Below, piece after piece: positions 9,121 through 21,800 of a DNA stretch of 64,000 nucleotides. Position 1 is the stretch's first letter. Each line of letters opens with the position of its first letter. The stretch lies in assembly GCA_016859345.1 (NCBI GenBank), contig CM029124.1:7996501-8060500 (forward strand), read 5' to 3'. The notes below the pieces were generated by a model that did no database searches, was not told the origin of the DNA, and worked only from the letters and a program-made list of their open reading frames with translations. Origin of the DNA: Istiophorus platypterus. Taxonomy: Eukaryota > Chordata > Actinopteri > Istiophoriformes > Istiophoridae. Position numbers and translations under genes: made by a program.

Positions 9121-11529
9121 CCTCCTGCTCCTCCTCCTCCTGCTCCTCCTCCTCCTGCTCCTCCTCCTCCTGCTCCTCCTCCTCCTGCTCCTCCTCCTCC
9201 TGCTCCTCCTCCTCCTGCTCCTCCTCCTCCTGCTCCTCCTCCTCCTGCTCCTCCTCCTCCTGCTCCTCCTCCTCCTGCTCCTCCTCCTCCTGCTCCTCCT
9301 CCTCCTGCTCCTCCTCCTCCTGCTCCTCCTCCTCCTGCTCCTCCTCCTCCTGCTCCTCCTCCTCCTGCTCCTCCTCCTCCTGCTCCTCCTCCTCCTGCTC
9401 CTCCTCCTCCTGCTCCTCCTCCTCCTGCTCCTCCTCCTCCTGCTCCTCCTCCTCCTGCTCCTCCTCCTCCTGCTCCTCCTCCTCCTGCTCCTCCTCCTCC
9501 TGCTCCTCCTCCTCCTGCTCCTCCTCCTCCTGCTCCTCCTCCTCCTGCTCCTCCTCCTCCTGCTCCTCCTCCTCCTGCTCCTCCTCCTCCTGCTCCTCCT
9601 CCTCCTGCTCCTCCTCCTCCTGCTCCTCCTCCTCCTGCTCCTCCTCCTCCTGCTCCTCCTCCTCCTGCTCCTCCTCCTCCTGCTCCTCCTCCTCCTGCTC
9701 CTCCTCCTCCTGCTCCTCCTCCTCCTGCTCCTCCTCCTCCTGCTCCTCCTCCTCCTGCTCCTCCTCCTCCTGCTCCTCCTCCTCCTGCTCCTCCTCCTCC
9801 TGCTCCTCCTCCTCCTGCTCCTCCTCCTCCTGCTCCTCCTCCTCCTGCTCCTCCTCCTCCTGCTCCTCCTCCTCCTGCTCCTCCTCCTCCTGCTCCTCCT
9901 CCTCCTGCTCCTCCTCCTCCTGCTCCTCCTCCTCCTGCTCCTCCTCCTCCTGCTCCTCCTCCTCCTGCTCCTCCTCCTCCTGCTCCTCCTCCTCCTGCTC
10001 CTCCTCCTCCTGCTCCTCCTCCTCCTGCTCCTCCTCCTCCTGCTCCTCCTCCTCCTGCTCCTCCTCCTCCTGCTCCTCCTCCTCCTGCTCCTCCTCCTCC
10101 TGCTCCTCCTCCTCCTGCTCCTCCTCCTCCTGCTCCTCCTCCTCCTGCTCCTCCTCCTCCTGCTCCTCCTCCTCCTGCTCCTCCTCCTCCTGCTCCTCCT
10201 CCTCCTGCTCCTCCTCCTCCTGCTCCTCCTCCTCCTGCTCCTCCTCCTCCTGCTCCTCCTCCTCCTGCTCCTCCTCCTCCTGCTCCTCCTCCTCCTGCTC
10301 CTCCTCCTCCTGCTCCTCCTCCTCCTGCTCCTCCTCCTCCTGCTCCTCCTCCTCCTGCTCCTCCTCCTCCTGCTCCTCCTCCTCCTGCTCCTCCTCCTCC
10401 TGCTCCTCCTCCTCCTGCTCCTCCTCCTCCTGCTCCTCCTCCTCCTGCTCCTCCTCCTCCTGCTCCTCCTCCTCCTGCTCCTCCTCCTCCTGCTCCTCCT
10501 CCTCCTGCTCCTCCTCCTCCTGCTCCTCCTCCTCCTGCTCCTCCTCCTCCTGCTCCTCCTCCTCCTGCTCCTCCTCCTCCTGCTCCTCCTCCTCCTGCTC
10601 CTCCTCCTCCTGCTCCTCCTCCTCCTGCTCCTCCTCCTCCTGCTCCTCCTCCTCCTGCTCCTCCTCCTCCTGCTCCTCCTCCTCCTGCTCCTCCTCCTCC
10701 TGCTCCTCCTCCTCCTGCTCCTCCTCCTCCTGCTCCTCCTCCTCCTGCTCCTCCTCCTCCTGCTCCTCCTCCTCCTGCTCCTCCTCCTCCTGCTCCTCCT
10801 CCTCCTGCTCCTCCTCCTCCTGCTCCTCCTCCTCCTGCTCCTCCTCCTCCTGCTCCTCCTCCTCCTGCTCCTCCTCCTCCTGCTCCTCCTCCTCCTGCTC
10901 CTCCTCCTCCTGCTCCTCCTCCTCCTGCTCCTCCTCCTCCTGCTCCTCCTCCTCCTGCTCCTCCTCCTCCTGCTCCTCCTCCTCCTGCTCCTCCTCCTCC
11001 TGCTCCTCCTCCTCCTGCTCCTCCTCCTCCTGCTCCTCCTCCTCCTGCTCCTCCTCCTCCTGCTCCTCCTCCTCCTGCTCCTCCTCCTCCTGCTCCTCCT
11101 CCTCCTGCTCCTCCTCCTCCTGCTCCTCCTCCTCCTGCTCCTCCTCCTCCTGCTCCTCCTCCTCCTGCTCCTCCTCCTCCTGCTCCTCCTCCTCCTGCTC
11201 CTCCTCCTCCTGCTCCTCCTCCTCCTGCTCCTCCTCCTCCTGCTCCTCCTCCTCCTGCTCCTCCTCCTCCTGCTCCTCCTCCTCCTGCTCCTCCTCCTCC
11301 TGCTCCTCCTCCTCCTGCTCCTCCTCCTCCTGCTCCTCCTCCTCCTGCTCCTCCTCCTCCTGCTCCTCCTCCTCCTGCTCCTCCTCCTCCTGCTCCTCCT
11401 CCTCCTGCTCCTCCTCCTCCTGCTCCTCCTCCTCCTGCTCCTCCTCCTCCTGCTCCTCCTCCTCCTGCTCCTCCTCCTCCTGCTCCTCCTCCTCCTGCTC
11501 CTCCTCCTCCTGCTCCTCCTCCTCCTGCT
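9121..11529. repeat. 15-bp minisatellite, about 160.6 perfect copies
   Basis: The unit CCTCCTGCTCCTCCT runs for 2,409 bp with no variant that I can see. The unit length is a multiple of three and has no stop in any frame, so all six frames stay open (Pro-Ala, Leu, Ser-Cys, and on the other strand Arg-Ser, Gly-Ala, Glu-Gln). The long open frames spanning it are therefore artefacts of composition, not genes. The minus strand is GGA-rich and could form G-quadruplexes. Confidence 0.98.
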
Positions 11530-11551
11530 ACAAGTGTGTGTTTGTATGTGT

Positions 11552-11553
11552 GT

Positions 11554-11627
<74 letters not shown>
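11552..11627. repeat. (GT)n microsatellite
   Basis: Long GT run about 20 bp beyond the minisatellite. Confidence 0.95.
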
Positions 11628-11628
<1 letters not shown>

Positions 11629-11737
11629 GTCTCCTTGTGTTCTTCTGCGTGCCTGCACAATTCCCGATATATTGGCTGCAGTTTAGAAGAAAATGTGCAG
11701 CAGCATGTTGGGATCCAAAGGCCCAGCAACGCAACGC

Positions 11738-11739
<2 letters not shown>

Positions 11740-11784
<45 letters not shown>
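11740..11784. repeat. (AC)n microsatellite
   Basis: About 22 AC units, opposite in strand sense to the GT run 110 bp upstream. The two together could form an imperfect hairpin. Confidence 0.95.
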
Positions 11785-11786
<2 letters not shown>

Positions 11787-12440
11787 AATCACTCCTGCCA
11801 AAGCTCCTCAAGTACAGTTTTCCAGTAAAGAAATCAGCTTTAGCTAATGTCTTGCTGCTCAGTAAACCTGCTCTTACAGATGCATTAAAAGCCCTTGCAC
11901 TCAGAGGCCAAGGAGCAGCGCTCATTAGGCCACAGATGGTCTCTTCAGTAAGCCCCCAACGCACACTCACGCGATAAGCTCGCTCCTAATCTTTATGACA
12001 TTGTCCTCTGTCTGATGAAGGCCTAATATTAGTGTAAGAAACTTAAAAGTAATTTAAGAAAAAAAAAAAACCCAACAACTTCTTGTCCACTTCAGGCAGA
12101 GTTCCAACATCTTTGCAAATATTTTTCAATCCGTTACTGTTACGTTTATTTAGCTAGATGTGGTTAATGTTACAGTTGAAGGCGAGCATTTATTTGAGAT
12201 GTGTTTATTCTACTATTAAATGTTTTACAGTTTTGGGAGATGTCTATTAAACTATTTAAAAGTCGGTGTTTCTGAGGCACCTGCTCTCATCGCTGCTCTC
12301 AGTCATCATTTCAGACAGACAGCAGACATTATGATAACTGCTGTAGAAAACGCTGCGACGCTATCCTTTGGTTATGCGCTGCTTGGTGATCATTAATTGC
12401 AATCTGCAGTGTTGTAACTGAACATCTGCTTGTAGACAAC
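11785..12440. other. Intergenic, no gene seen
   Basis: Unique-looking DNA of mixed composition. The patch around 12290-12420 is less repetitive and might be a conserved non-coding element, but conservation cannot be judged from one sequence. Confidence 0.4.
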
Positions 12441-12441
12441 T

Positions 12442-12456
12442 GCTCTCTCTCTCTCG

Positions 12457-12490
<34 letters not shown>
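12442..12490. repeat. (CT)n microsatellite
   Basis: CT run with a few CGCT/CCCT interruptions. Confidence 0.9.
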
Positions 12491-12491
<1 letters not shown>

Positions 12492-14002
12492 CGAGGAGGC
12501 CGTGCGAGGTTTGCTGTGAATGTAGGTCATTAATTTGTTTCTGTCCTTTGTTTACTTAAGGAAGGGGGACAAAGGGGCAGCTGCAGAACCATTTGGCTGT
12601 GCCCAAGGCGGGCCAGCTCAACATGTTGGGAGGCTGAGACCAGCTTGGGCTCCTGTCTGGGGCCCGGGCCCCTGCACTCTGCCGCGTTGCGTGAGCGGCC
12701 TCTGCCAAGCTGCCAGGGAGGGCTCGCGTACCAGGGGAGGGATGGGGGGAGGGGGGGGGGAGAGGAGGAGATAAAGAGAAGAGTGTCATGTGGTTTCAAA
12801 GTGTCCTGATGTTCGACTGTTGTGTCTTATTTTCAAACCAGCTTCCAGCTCGTCCCCCTCTCTAAACTGACATCTGCAGGTTTGGCTGAGAAAGCATTCT
12901 CCATAACTTTGTTGCGACTTCCAAAACTCCGCTCAAGACGGATCTAAAAGCTGAGATTTTTAGAGAATACCAGACTCGTGTTTGTGCATCTAACTTCTAG
13001 TAACGGTGCATTTTTGTACTATGTGTCACGAAAACTCACACAGCGAGGACTGCTGATTTTATGTTGCACCCAAGACTATCTGGTTTTTTTTGTCTCATAA
13101 TGGATTTTTCTTGTGAATAAAGAAAAAAAAAAAGAGGCTGGTTAAATGTACAGTAAGAACAAAACCCCGTCACAAGAATCACAACAAACTAGATTCCAGC
13201 TTTTTGCCTTGACAGGACTGCCTCTCCACAAAGTATTCATTCAAAGCTTATACAGCACTATCAGGCAGAAAAGCCTTCTGTAGCCTTTTCATGTCTGAGA
13301 CTTGTTGATTCACTGTGAAAAAGGAAACGCTCCCAGGCCAGGTCTAGCCACGGAAGAATTGACGGAGAGAGAAAGAGGAAGGCAGGGACAAACATGTGTG
13401 TGTGTGTGTGTGTGTGGGGGGGAGGGCATGTGCGTGTGTGTGTGTGTGCAAGTGATCAAGAATTGTCTGCATATTTAAAAGAGCCCCTTTGTCAGGCACT
13501 CAGCACAGCAGGACAGAAGGCAAGCAACAAGCGGCCCGCCTGCAAGCAGACAATACAGTGGCACTACACTGGCTGGGGATGGAGGGCAGGGGCTGGGGGG
13601 GGGGGGGGGTAGGACTGGAAGCGGGAGGCAAAGGGGGGGATATTTTTTTTGGGAAAATCAGGAGGGACAGTGTCCCAGCAAGCCATCCATCCATCCAGCC
13701 ACCCACTGCACCCTCCCCCCTACTGAAAACAAAAGGCAACACTACTCGAACTTGAATATCTGTGTGTCTCTGTGAAAGGGGGGGGGCCCAATATACTACT
13801 TACCCATAACCCTCCTCTGGTACCCCACCCCCCCCCCCTGAAAAAAAACCAACAAAAAACAAAAACATTTACACTCATTTATGTAACATAAATACATATA
13901 TCTACGTATATATGAAAAACTGAGATAAGGATGTCATACAGCGCACACACATGAAGAACACAGGTTTATATAACCTGTTATCTGGCACAAGCACACAACA
14001 CA
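12491..14002. other. Intergenic, low-complexity islands, no gene seen
   Basis: Contains a GC-rich stretch (12560-12770), a GT run at 13394-13449, a G-run near 13597, C- and G-runs near 13780-13840 and a (CCAT)n patch near 13684. No splice-bounded coding signal was found. Confidence 0.5.
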
Positions 14003-14005
14003 CAT

Positions 14006-14050
<45 letters not shown>
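14003..14050. repeat. (AC)n microsatellite
   Basis: Perfect AC units for most of its length, preceded by imperfect CACA. Confidence 0.9.
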
Positions 14051-14052
<2 letters not shown>

Positions 14053-14518
14053 GGCCTCCAGCTGGTCTTTCTTTAGGGCTGTGCTACGATGGGATTGAAC
14101 AGTACTTGTCCTTTGTGTGATTCTTGTATGGAAGGAGAGCAGCCACAAACTATTGACATAATTGGTAGAAAAATAGAGAAAGGGAAAAGAGGATGGAGAG
14201 ACATAAATCTTTCAATCAGAGGGATCCATTTGAAGAAGATGTATCTGGCATAAACAGCCATAATAAGTGGATTTAAGGTCACAGCAACAATGGAACCCTG
14301 CAGAAAGAAACGAAACCTGCTCTGCCCCTCTGCCATCCTCTCCCAGCTGTGTGTGTGTCTGCCAGATAAGAGGCATTACCAGGGCGTGTTCGGGGTGTTG
14401 TTGGAAACTGCTGGCACCAGGACACATATGCACGACTCAGCACTTTATCATCACCATGGTGACCTGACGTGGTCACACAGGGAGGGGGTCCTTTAGTGTC
14501 ACTAACTCAACCTGCTGG
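14051..14518. other. Intergenic, no gene seen
   Basis: Mixed composition; the short open frames in this stretch do not resemble any protein I know. Confidence 0.5.
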
Positions 14519-14565
<47 letters not shown>

Positions 14566-14583
14566 TGCTGTTGCTGCTGCTGC
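14519..14583. repeat. (CTG)n/(CAG)n trinucleotide repeat
   Basis: About 21 CTG units with three TTG interruptions; on the minus strand it would read poly-Gln or poly-Ala. It is not part of a recognisable gene. Confidence 0.9.
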
Positions 14584-14633
14584 CGTGTAGATGATAACGG
14601 TGCTACTGCACGTATGTGTGTGATGGTGTTTGT

Positions 14634-14639
<6 letters not shown>

Positions 14640-14682
<43 letters not shown>

Positions 14683-14704
14683 TGTGTTTGTGTGTGTGTG
14701 TGTG
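14640..14704. repeat. (GT)n microsatellite
   Basis: Long GT run with a few GTTT steps. AC runs lie nearby at about 14828-14884 and 15004-15031, so the 400-bp stretch is mostly simple repeat. Confidence 0.9.
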
Positions 14705-15049
14705 AGAGTGAGTGAGATATGTGTGCTGGACATCTGCTGCACCTGCCTGATGAGTTGTACATATGTGCAAGCAACGCACGCCCTCGAAACCACAAACACA
14801 GTAACACACACTAAAAAAAAAAAAAAACACACACACGCATATGCACACACACACACACGCATACACACACACACACACACACACATAACAAGCAAGCAGC
14901 AGTGAGCCAGCTGTGATGTTGAAGAGTGAAGTTCATTCTTGCCGTTATATCTTTCCTCCTGCTGAAACACAGTGGAGACGTGATGAAAGGTACATGCGCG
15001 TGCACACACCCACACACACACACACACACACAAACTGGGTGATAGCTCA

Positions 15050-16700
15050 TGTTCCTTTTGCCGTGTGCTGTATCTTACTATCAGGAGTGTAACAAATCAC
15101 AAAATTTACGGTCGCATTTTATGTGTCACAGCGCTGTCAAGCTGCAATACATTTTCAAATCAGCAAAAATAAGGAGCAGTATGTGTCTTACATCTCTCTG
15201 TCGGTTTATAATAACCTTTAACTCAATATGATTTTAAGATTTGAAACTTTGGAATGAAACTTTGGAGTTTTTCCTGACCCATTTAGAGAAGTTTCTTGGC
15301 TGCATGTACTGTAACTTTACAGTTCAAAACGATGAGATGTGGTGAGAGAGGCAGGTATTTTCTCACCTCAGCTCAGTGTTAAATGGTTCAGTGGATCTTG
15401 AACAAAGTGGCAGGTGAATATGTTGATTTGATCTGGTCATAATCATCAAACACATAATAACACATATGTCTAAATTTTCACAAAGCTAGGAAAGCAAAAA
15501 CACGTTTCTACGTGTGAGCGCAAGGACCCAGGATTCCATTTTTAAAATCTAGGTTTTACTTATAAAGCAGAACCGGACACAAAATATAGGAGAACTCAAC
15601 TGAACTAGAACAACTGACCAAACTAAATGACACAAGCTGGAACATATTTGGTACAATGGCAGCTCAAACCTTGTCTACACATAAGGGGTGGATAGAGTAC
15701 AACAACTAAAATAACCACAAATAGATATTTCACAGGCAGTTTGCAAACAACTTAATAATAACTATGAAAAACAAAACAAACTATTAACGTCACCCACAAA
15801 ATGAACTTTAATATACAGGGAAAAAAGTGTTTTCTCCCTGGTCCTGATCTATTAGATAAGATATGATACAATAAAAAAGATGATGGTTAAATATTATGAT
15901 ACAATGATAAACTCTGACCTTTCACAAAGGGGAGAAACAAAGACAGAGACGAGTTTAGCCTTATCGTTACTTAGATGAAGATTCCTGGACGTTGCTTAAT
16001 GTAGCGTATGCAATGCAATACGTTACACTATGCTGCAGAAACAGTTCAATGTCCTGCCATATGCTACAGTCCGATACCTTTTATTCTACTTCTCGCCGCC
16101 ATTCAAGCTGGAGCTGGACGGCACAGATACGATACTATAGGGAGATGCAATACAATCTGGTGCAATACGGTACATTACAATACAATAATAACCGAGGCAA
16201 GTTTAGAAAGTTCACTCTTTTGGCTACTAAGATAAAGATCATTAGAGTTTACTTGACATGGTTTTTTTTCTAGTCCAACCAATTTTAATTCAGACGTTGC
16301 CCGACGCCGACATATAAAACAGCATACAACTGCTGGAGTTTCACCTCAACGTGAAAATAGACGGTATGAAGTCTCGCATGGTTCAGGTCATGTCTGTCCG
16401 GCTGATCCCAAAGACGATCTCAGTGTCTACAATCCTGACGTGTGCCTGTACTTTTGGGAAATTCCGACGTGAAGGCAGGAATTAGACTCAGAATGCTGAA
16501 CCATCGTCTTATCCCGCCATTATGTGGAACTGATTTCAGGAGCAGGAACCAAATTTATGCAAACAATATGTCGAGACATGTCCGCGGCGGCGTTTATTTG
16601 TCGATGTGTCGTATGGTCGACGTTTTCTTAACACAAGTAGAGACATCGAAAACACTCCTGACGGCAGAGAATGTGCTTGGAGATGAGTTAACTGGCGTAC
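15050..16700. other. Intergenic, no gene; degenerate GATAC/CAATAC-rich patch
   Basis: Between about 15850 and 16190 short motifs such as GATACAAT, CAATAC and GATAC recur irregularly (for example near 15867, 15898, 16015 and 16130-16190). This suggests a decayed tandem array or transposon remnant. No gene is supported. Confidence 0.4.
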
Positions 16701-17110
16701 GTGCATGTGTGTGTGCAGTTATTGTGTGTGTATGTGTGTGTGTTTGTGTGTGTTCTCTCACCCTGTGATGCCAACCTCTCCGCTCCCTCCCAGCTCTGGC
16801 CAGGCACGACCCATCTGTCACATTCCTCCTTCCATCCCTTCTTCCATCCCTCCCCCCATCCCTCCCTCTGCGTACCCATCCTCCTTTTCCATCCGTCCTG
16901 CTTCTCTCTCTTCCCCCGTCCCTCCATCTCCCTCTGCCTCTCCCTCACCCTCCATCCACCCTCCCCCCCGCTCTATTCGTGAAAACTCCTCGTCTGTCTT
17001 CTCCGTCTCTCTCTCTTTTATCTCTTAAGAAGTTCCTCTTAAGTTTTTTTTTCGCTCTTCTACCTCTCACTGCTTCTCTTCTGCTTCTCTCTCTCTGTAT
17101 TTTTTTGTTC
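16701..17110. repeat. GT run followed by CT-rich low-complexity DNA
   Basis: GT run at 16717-16752, then a pyrimidine-rich block (TCCATCCCTCCC-like steps) to about 17100. Ser/Pro-rich open frames here reflect composition only. Confidence 0.6.
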
Positions 17111-20100
17111 TGTGTGTTGTATCCCTGTCTGTCAGTGTGTGCCTGTAGATGACCAGGCTTAAAATGATGAAACCGAAAACATCTGGCCACCCCAGCTTGT
17201 GTAATATTACTAATAGTCGTCATCAAAAGATAACACAATCACGCCCCAGAGCTTTTTTCCATTGTAGCCCAAGCTACTTGAGGCCAACTTGGGACCCTGC
17301 AGGCCCATGTAGAGCCCTAAGGCCCAGTGTTACTGCTCCATGCTGAACCAAACCGATCCAATCTGGGCTAGAGAGACAGGGGTCCTGCCTAGGGAACTGG
17401 CACTGTCTCTGTATGTATGTGTGTCAGTAGTGTAGCATCAGGGGTGTAGCCCGGGGTGTACTGGCATGGCTGTGCATTGGATTATTGAAGGCAGCTTGGG
17501 ACCATCTGTATGGTGATGGGGAAGAAGTGGAGAAGGAGGAGGATCGCATCTTTCTTTTTTCTTTTTTTTATTTTCCTTACTTTGCCGCTGTGCAAACACA
17601 TTCAGCAGAATTCAAATTAACCAGCCTCAGTTTCATCACCATGTAATACGACGCTATATTGTCAGGTCTGCTCCTTTCATGTACGACTGTAGTTTCCAAA
17701 TAGGCGGTCGGGAGCCCTCAAGGCGGTACCATGGGATAGAAAAAAAAAGACAGGATAGGAAAAAAGAAAAAACACAGTTCTGCTCCACTAAACTATAGGT
17801 TTTTTTCAATGACGTTTCTCTTTTCTTTGCCGCTAGTGTGGCTCCGTGTCAGCCAGCCTCTCCGCCACTCTTGTGCAAACTGAAATGTCCTAACTATCGG
17901 AAATATTGACATTCATGGTTTCAAGAGGATGCATATTACAGATTTTGGTAATCCTCCGATTTTTCCTCTGGTTTCAGTGGATGGGTCGGCACAGCATCCT
18001 GCAGTGTACCCTGACTTTGGTTCACATTTGTTGTTTTGATTGAAAAGTCTGTCTAATTTGGTTCAGACACTAATAGGGTGAATTGTAATCATTTTCGTGA
18101 CTGGTTGACTTTTCATCAAGCCTATCTCATGCCATTCCCGTCAGCCTCATCACCAAACCAGTGACTGTCAGCGTGCTAAACGCACACTAAGCATGGTAAA
18201 CGTTATGCTGGCTGAGTACAGCCTCAATGAGCTGCTAGCTGCGAACTCTTAGTTTTGTTTCTTGAAAAATACTGGATAGTTTGACCTCTTGAGGCCTGAA
18301 AAAATAATTCATACAAAGCAGCATGAGAAAGAGGATCTCAGAAAACTGCCCAAGACTCCTTGGCTTATGCATTGTATGACAAAGGGCACCAGTAACACAA
18401 TCAGTAAACATGATTAAATGTGAAATATGTGAGTCTGGGAGGAAATTCTAACAAAGGAAAACCTAAGGTCAGGGTCAGCTACAAAACAGCTTGTGAGAGC
18501 TGAATGTTCTTCAGTGTCCCAGTGGATGCACTGATCTAACTATTTCTCTCCTATCATGAAATCATGAATAGCTGGTATCCGATCTATCCAATTACATCAG
18601 TATCAACGTGGATTATCAGTTGTGACGACGGTTTGCATGAGGGCTTTGCCACGACCAGAAAGTCTCTGAGGAAACTCAAGGATCCTTCCTGATGAGCCAC
18701 TTTCCATCCTCCTACATCTAAGCAATTGGTCTGAGAAATCTGCAGTAATACAGACATGAGGGAAGCTTTCACTCCACTTACTTAAAGTACATATTTATCC
18801 TTCGCCGAGCTGGCAGCACACATCGAGTGAGAGGTGAGTACAACCCGGACAGGTTGTCTATCACAGGGCTGGCAAACAACAACTCAAATTTATGGTTTCC
18901 TTTTCATCTAACCTGCAAGTCTCTGAGCTGTAGGAGGAAACTGGAGTACCTGGAGGAAACACACACGGATACGAGGAACAACTACACACAAAAAGGTCCC
19001 AGCTGGCCAGCACATTCGATTTCGAGTGGAGATGCACTGAACTTACTTTTTCTCTTGATACTGATTCCAATGCCTCAGCCCTGGGTTTTATGTAAGATAG
19101 CATGAGGCCAAAAGATGCCGTGGCACTCAAAACATAGTTTAAATAAATTAATAAGTGACTCGGTGTAATGTATGTAACTTATGACAAAAAAGTGCTCAAT
19201 AGGGAGAGATCAGTTGGAAGTGTGTAAGAATAAATGCTATTGAGGTTACAACAGGAAGTCTAATCACCAAGGATTTAGGTGATTAGACTCCACCAATGTG
19301 AAGCATCTTCAAAAGTCACAGACCTGTGTGAAGATAGGAGACAGGACGGGATCCCATGGAGTAGAGCCTTCATGTAGTTGATGGAAACTTCCAGTCGAGT
19401 CTCTCCAGACATCCTGGGGGGGTCAAGGCAGTGATGGGTTGCACATCAGCAGGTCTAAAAGACGGAACGACAAAACTGTAGCGATGTTTAGAGAACTGCA
19501 TCCAGGGATCGATTGGCTCGAGGAACGCAGGCAGGAAGATCACCGCTCAGGTACGGTGGCGTCAGAATTATGAACGTGAGGATTTTGGCAGCGTGGGTGA
19601 GCGGAAATCAAAGGGGAAAATACAAGGGCAGGAAATAACAGACAATCTCCTGTAAAGGAATAAAGGCAGACTTTTAGAGAAAAGATGTTCCTCAATGAAC
19701 TTGCGCCAAAGTTTTGTTTCTAATATCTAAATCAGAACAGCCCAGGAAGCAACACTTAAGGAGCCGCAGCCTTCTCCCAGACAGGTTTTGGAAGTGGTTG
19801 GACTGCAAACATGCAAACAAATAAAAATTTGGGGGGATTTTTTTGAGGAACAACACAAGGCAAAATATTAAGCAAAATGACTATAATTTGGTCCAACGCG
19901 GAGATAAGAGAGCTGCTCTCCCTTCATGCTGAGGATCAGATAACCAGACAGCTTTTACAAGACTAAGAGCGTCTCATACATTCTATCTAACGTCCTGTAA
20001 AGTCTAATCTTGTCTGTTTGATGCCTGCGTATCACGGCCTGTTCTGTAACGGTCTTTGCACGTCTGCCAATGCTAAAAGAAGTCAAAGGAACATGAACGT

Positions 20101-20610
20101 AAAAACTTGACAAGGCCAACAATGTCACATATTCCATGTCTGAAAAGGGCAAAGGAAACTCATTTCACTGCGGATCAGTCGCGGTCGATACCCGATCCAC
20201 CTAATGGGGTGAGCATCAGCATCGATACTAATCCAGTGTATCTGATCGATACTCCCCTAGAATTCAGAAACAATTGCTGTGAGTAGACGGAGGGAATTGG
20301 TAAAGGCCACCGTGCTGTTTGAAAAAAAAAAACAAAAAAAAGGAAAAAAAGAACTATAAACTCTCCATCAGCTCAGGGAGTTCTCACTCACATGACACTG
20401 AAAACGACCTCACATGCTAAGTTTCAGCTCTGCACGTCATGCACAGGAATCACTTTGCCTGAATGAACGTGCAGAGCCACATTAAAGAAACCCGACAGCT
20501 GTGTGTGTGAGTGCATGTGACATGTATAGTTGTGAGTTTGTGTGTATGCATATAGTAGGTCTTACAGAGGGTCTTCTCAAGAAAGCAGACAGGCTGGAAA
20601 GCAGCTGTGG
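17111..20610. other. Intergenic, no gene seen
   Basis: Unique-looking DNA with poly-A/T patches. A short stretch at about 20175-20260 repeats CGATAC three times and may be a transposon remnant. No tRNA, splice-bounded exon or long coding frame was found. Confidence 0.45.
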
Positions 20611-20616
20611 TTGTGA

Positions 20617-20656
<40 letters not shown>

Positions 20657-20681
20657 TACACACACACACACACACACACAA
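20617..20681. repeat. (CT)n followed by (AC)n compound microsatellite
   Basis: About 17 CT units, a short spacer, then about 12 AC units. Confidence 0.9.
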
Positions 20682-20819
20682 ACCTTGGAGTCCACACATG
20701 CATGTGCACTCTCTCTCTCTCTCACATACACACACGCACACAAACACGCACAAAACACAAGCTGTTGTTGCTTAACGACTGGGCTGCTCCGGAGCACATC
20801 TGCACTCTGCATTATCATT

Positions 20820-21800
20820 AGTTCTCTCCCTCATCTCCAGGATCGCTGACAAAGTGAACAATACCGACAATCACCCCCATCAGCTGCGGCCATATGGGCG
20901 CCATCCATAGCCGTAGCCCCCCCCACCCCACCCCAGCCCACTGCCCCCCTGCCCCCGGCTGGCTGTGGCTGGGTGGATGGAGGGGGGCGAGGGGTAGAGG
21001 TAGTGGCGTGGGGAGGTGGGGGGGGAGGCATTGCAGCAATTGCACCAGCATCTGTTTGGCACTCCCTTGCTCACTCTGCCATTTCTGAGGACGAGTCGGC
21101 CGAGCTGGCGGCGAAGAAAGTTTCCCGTTGCTGTTATGACAACAATCCTGACGTGTGCCTGTGCTGTCTCTTTTTTTTTTTCCTCCCAATTATCTCCCTT
21201 TCCCACCCATCTCATTCATTACTTCTCCTCCGCCGCCTCCCTCCCAGACTGCCTCCCTCTCCTCCCCTCTCTCACCCTCCCATTCCCCTCCTCCGGACAG
21301 TTCAATGTATTGCCAGGTACGCTCCCGTTGGCTGCCTCTTGTAATTGCAACCACCTTAATCCTCCGTCCTAATGGGCTGGGAGAAGGAGGAGGAGAAGGG
21401 GAAGGAGAGATGTGTGTGTTTGTGGTTGGGGGAGTGGGCCCAGATGGCACAACAAGGTGTGCTCCACCACTCTTCTGCTAGATCCCCAAATCTCTCCCTT
21501 CCTGTGGCCCTCTCTCCGTCTTCTCTCCTCCTTGTGTTTCCTCCCTCCTGGACTTTGAACCCAGCTGGCGGAGGTGGTTTTTCTGGGATCAGCAGCAGAA
21601 TCCTTCACTGCTGTTCTAATTATCTTTCAACTCCAAACCCCAACTGCATATCATTCTTTTATATCCTCGCTCCTCTCCACCTTCTCTCTCTCTCTCTCTC
21701 TCTGATGGATCACAAGCAGACGCTTCAGGCGCCCATTGGAGATTTTTGGAAAAACGCGACACTCTACGGCGCATGTGTCACCTTGAGATTAGCGTTTGTC
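20820..21800. other. Intergenic GC-rich and CT-rich stretch, possible regulatory DNA
   Basis: Holds G- and C-runs (20918-21030), a less repetitive stretch at 21040-21165 and CT-rich DNA to 21710. CAGCTG and CATATG E-boxes sit at 20881 and 20891, as in the cluster upstream of zbtb18. An enhancer is possible but unproven. Confidence 0.3.

Noticed and set aside
9055..11847. 930-residue + strand open frame (Pro/Ala repeats) and two long minus-strand frames
   Set aside because: Produced by a 15-bp repeat with no stop codon in any frame. They begin in duplicated UTR sequence and end in GT/AC microsatellites.
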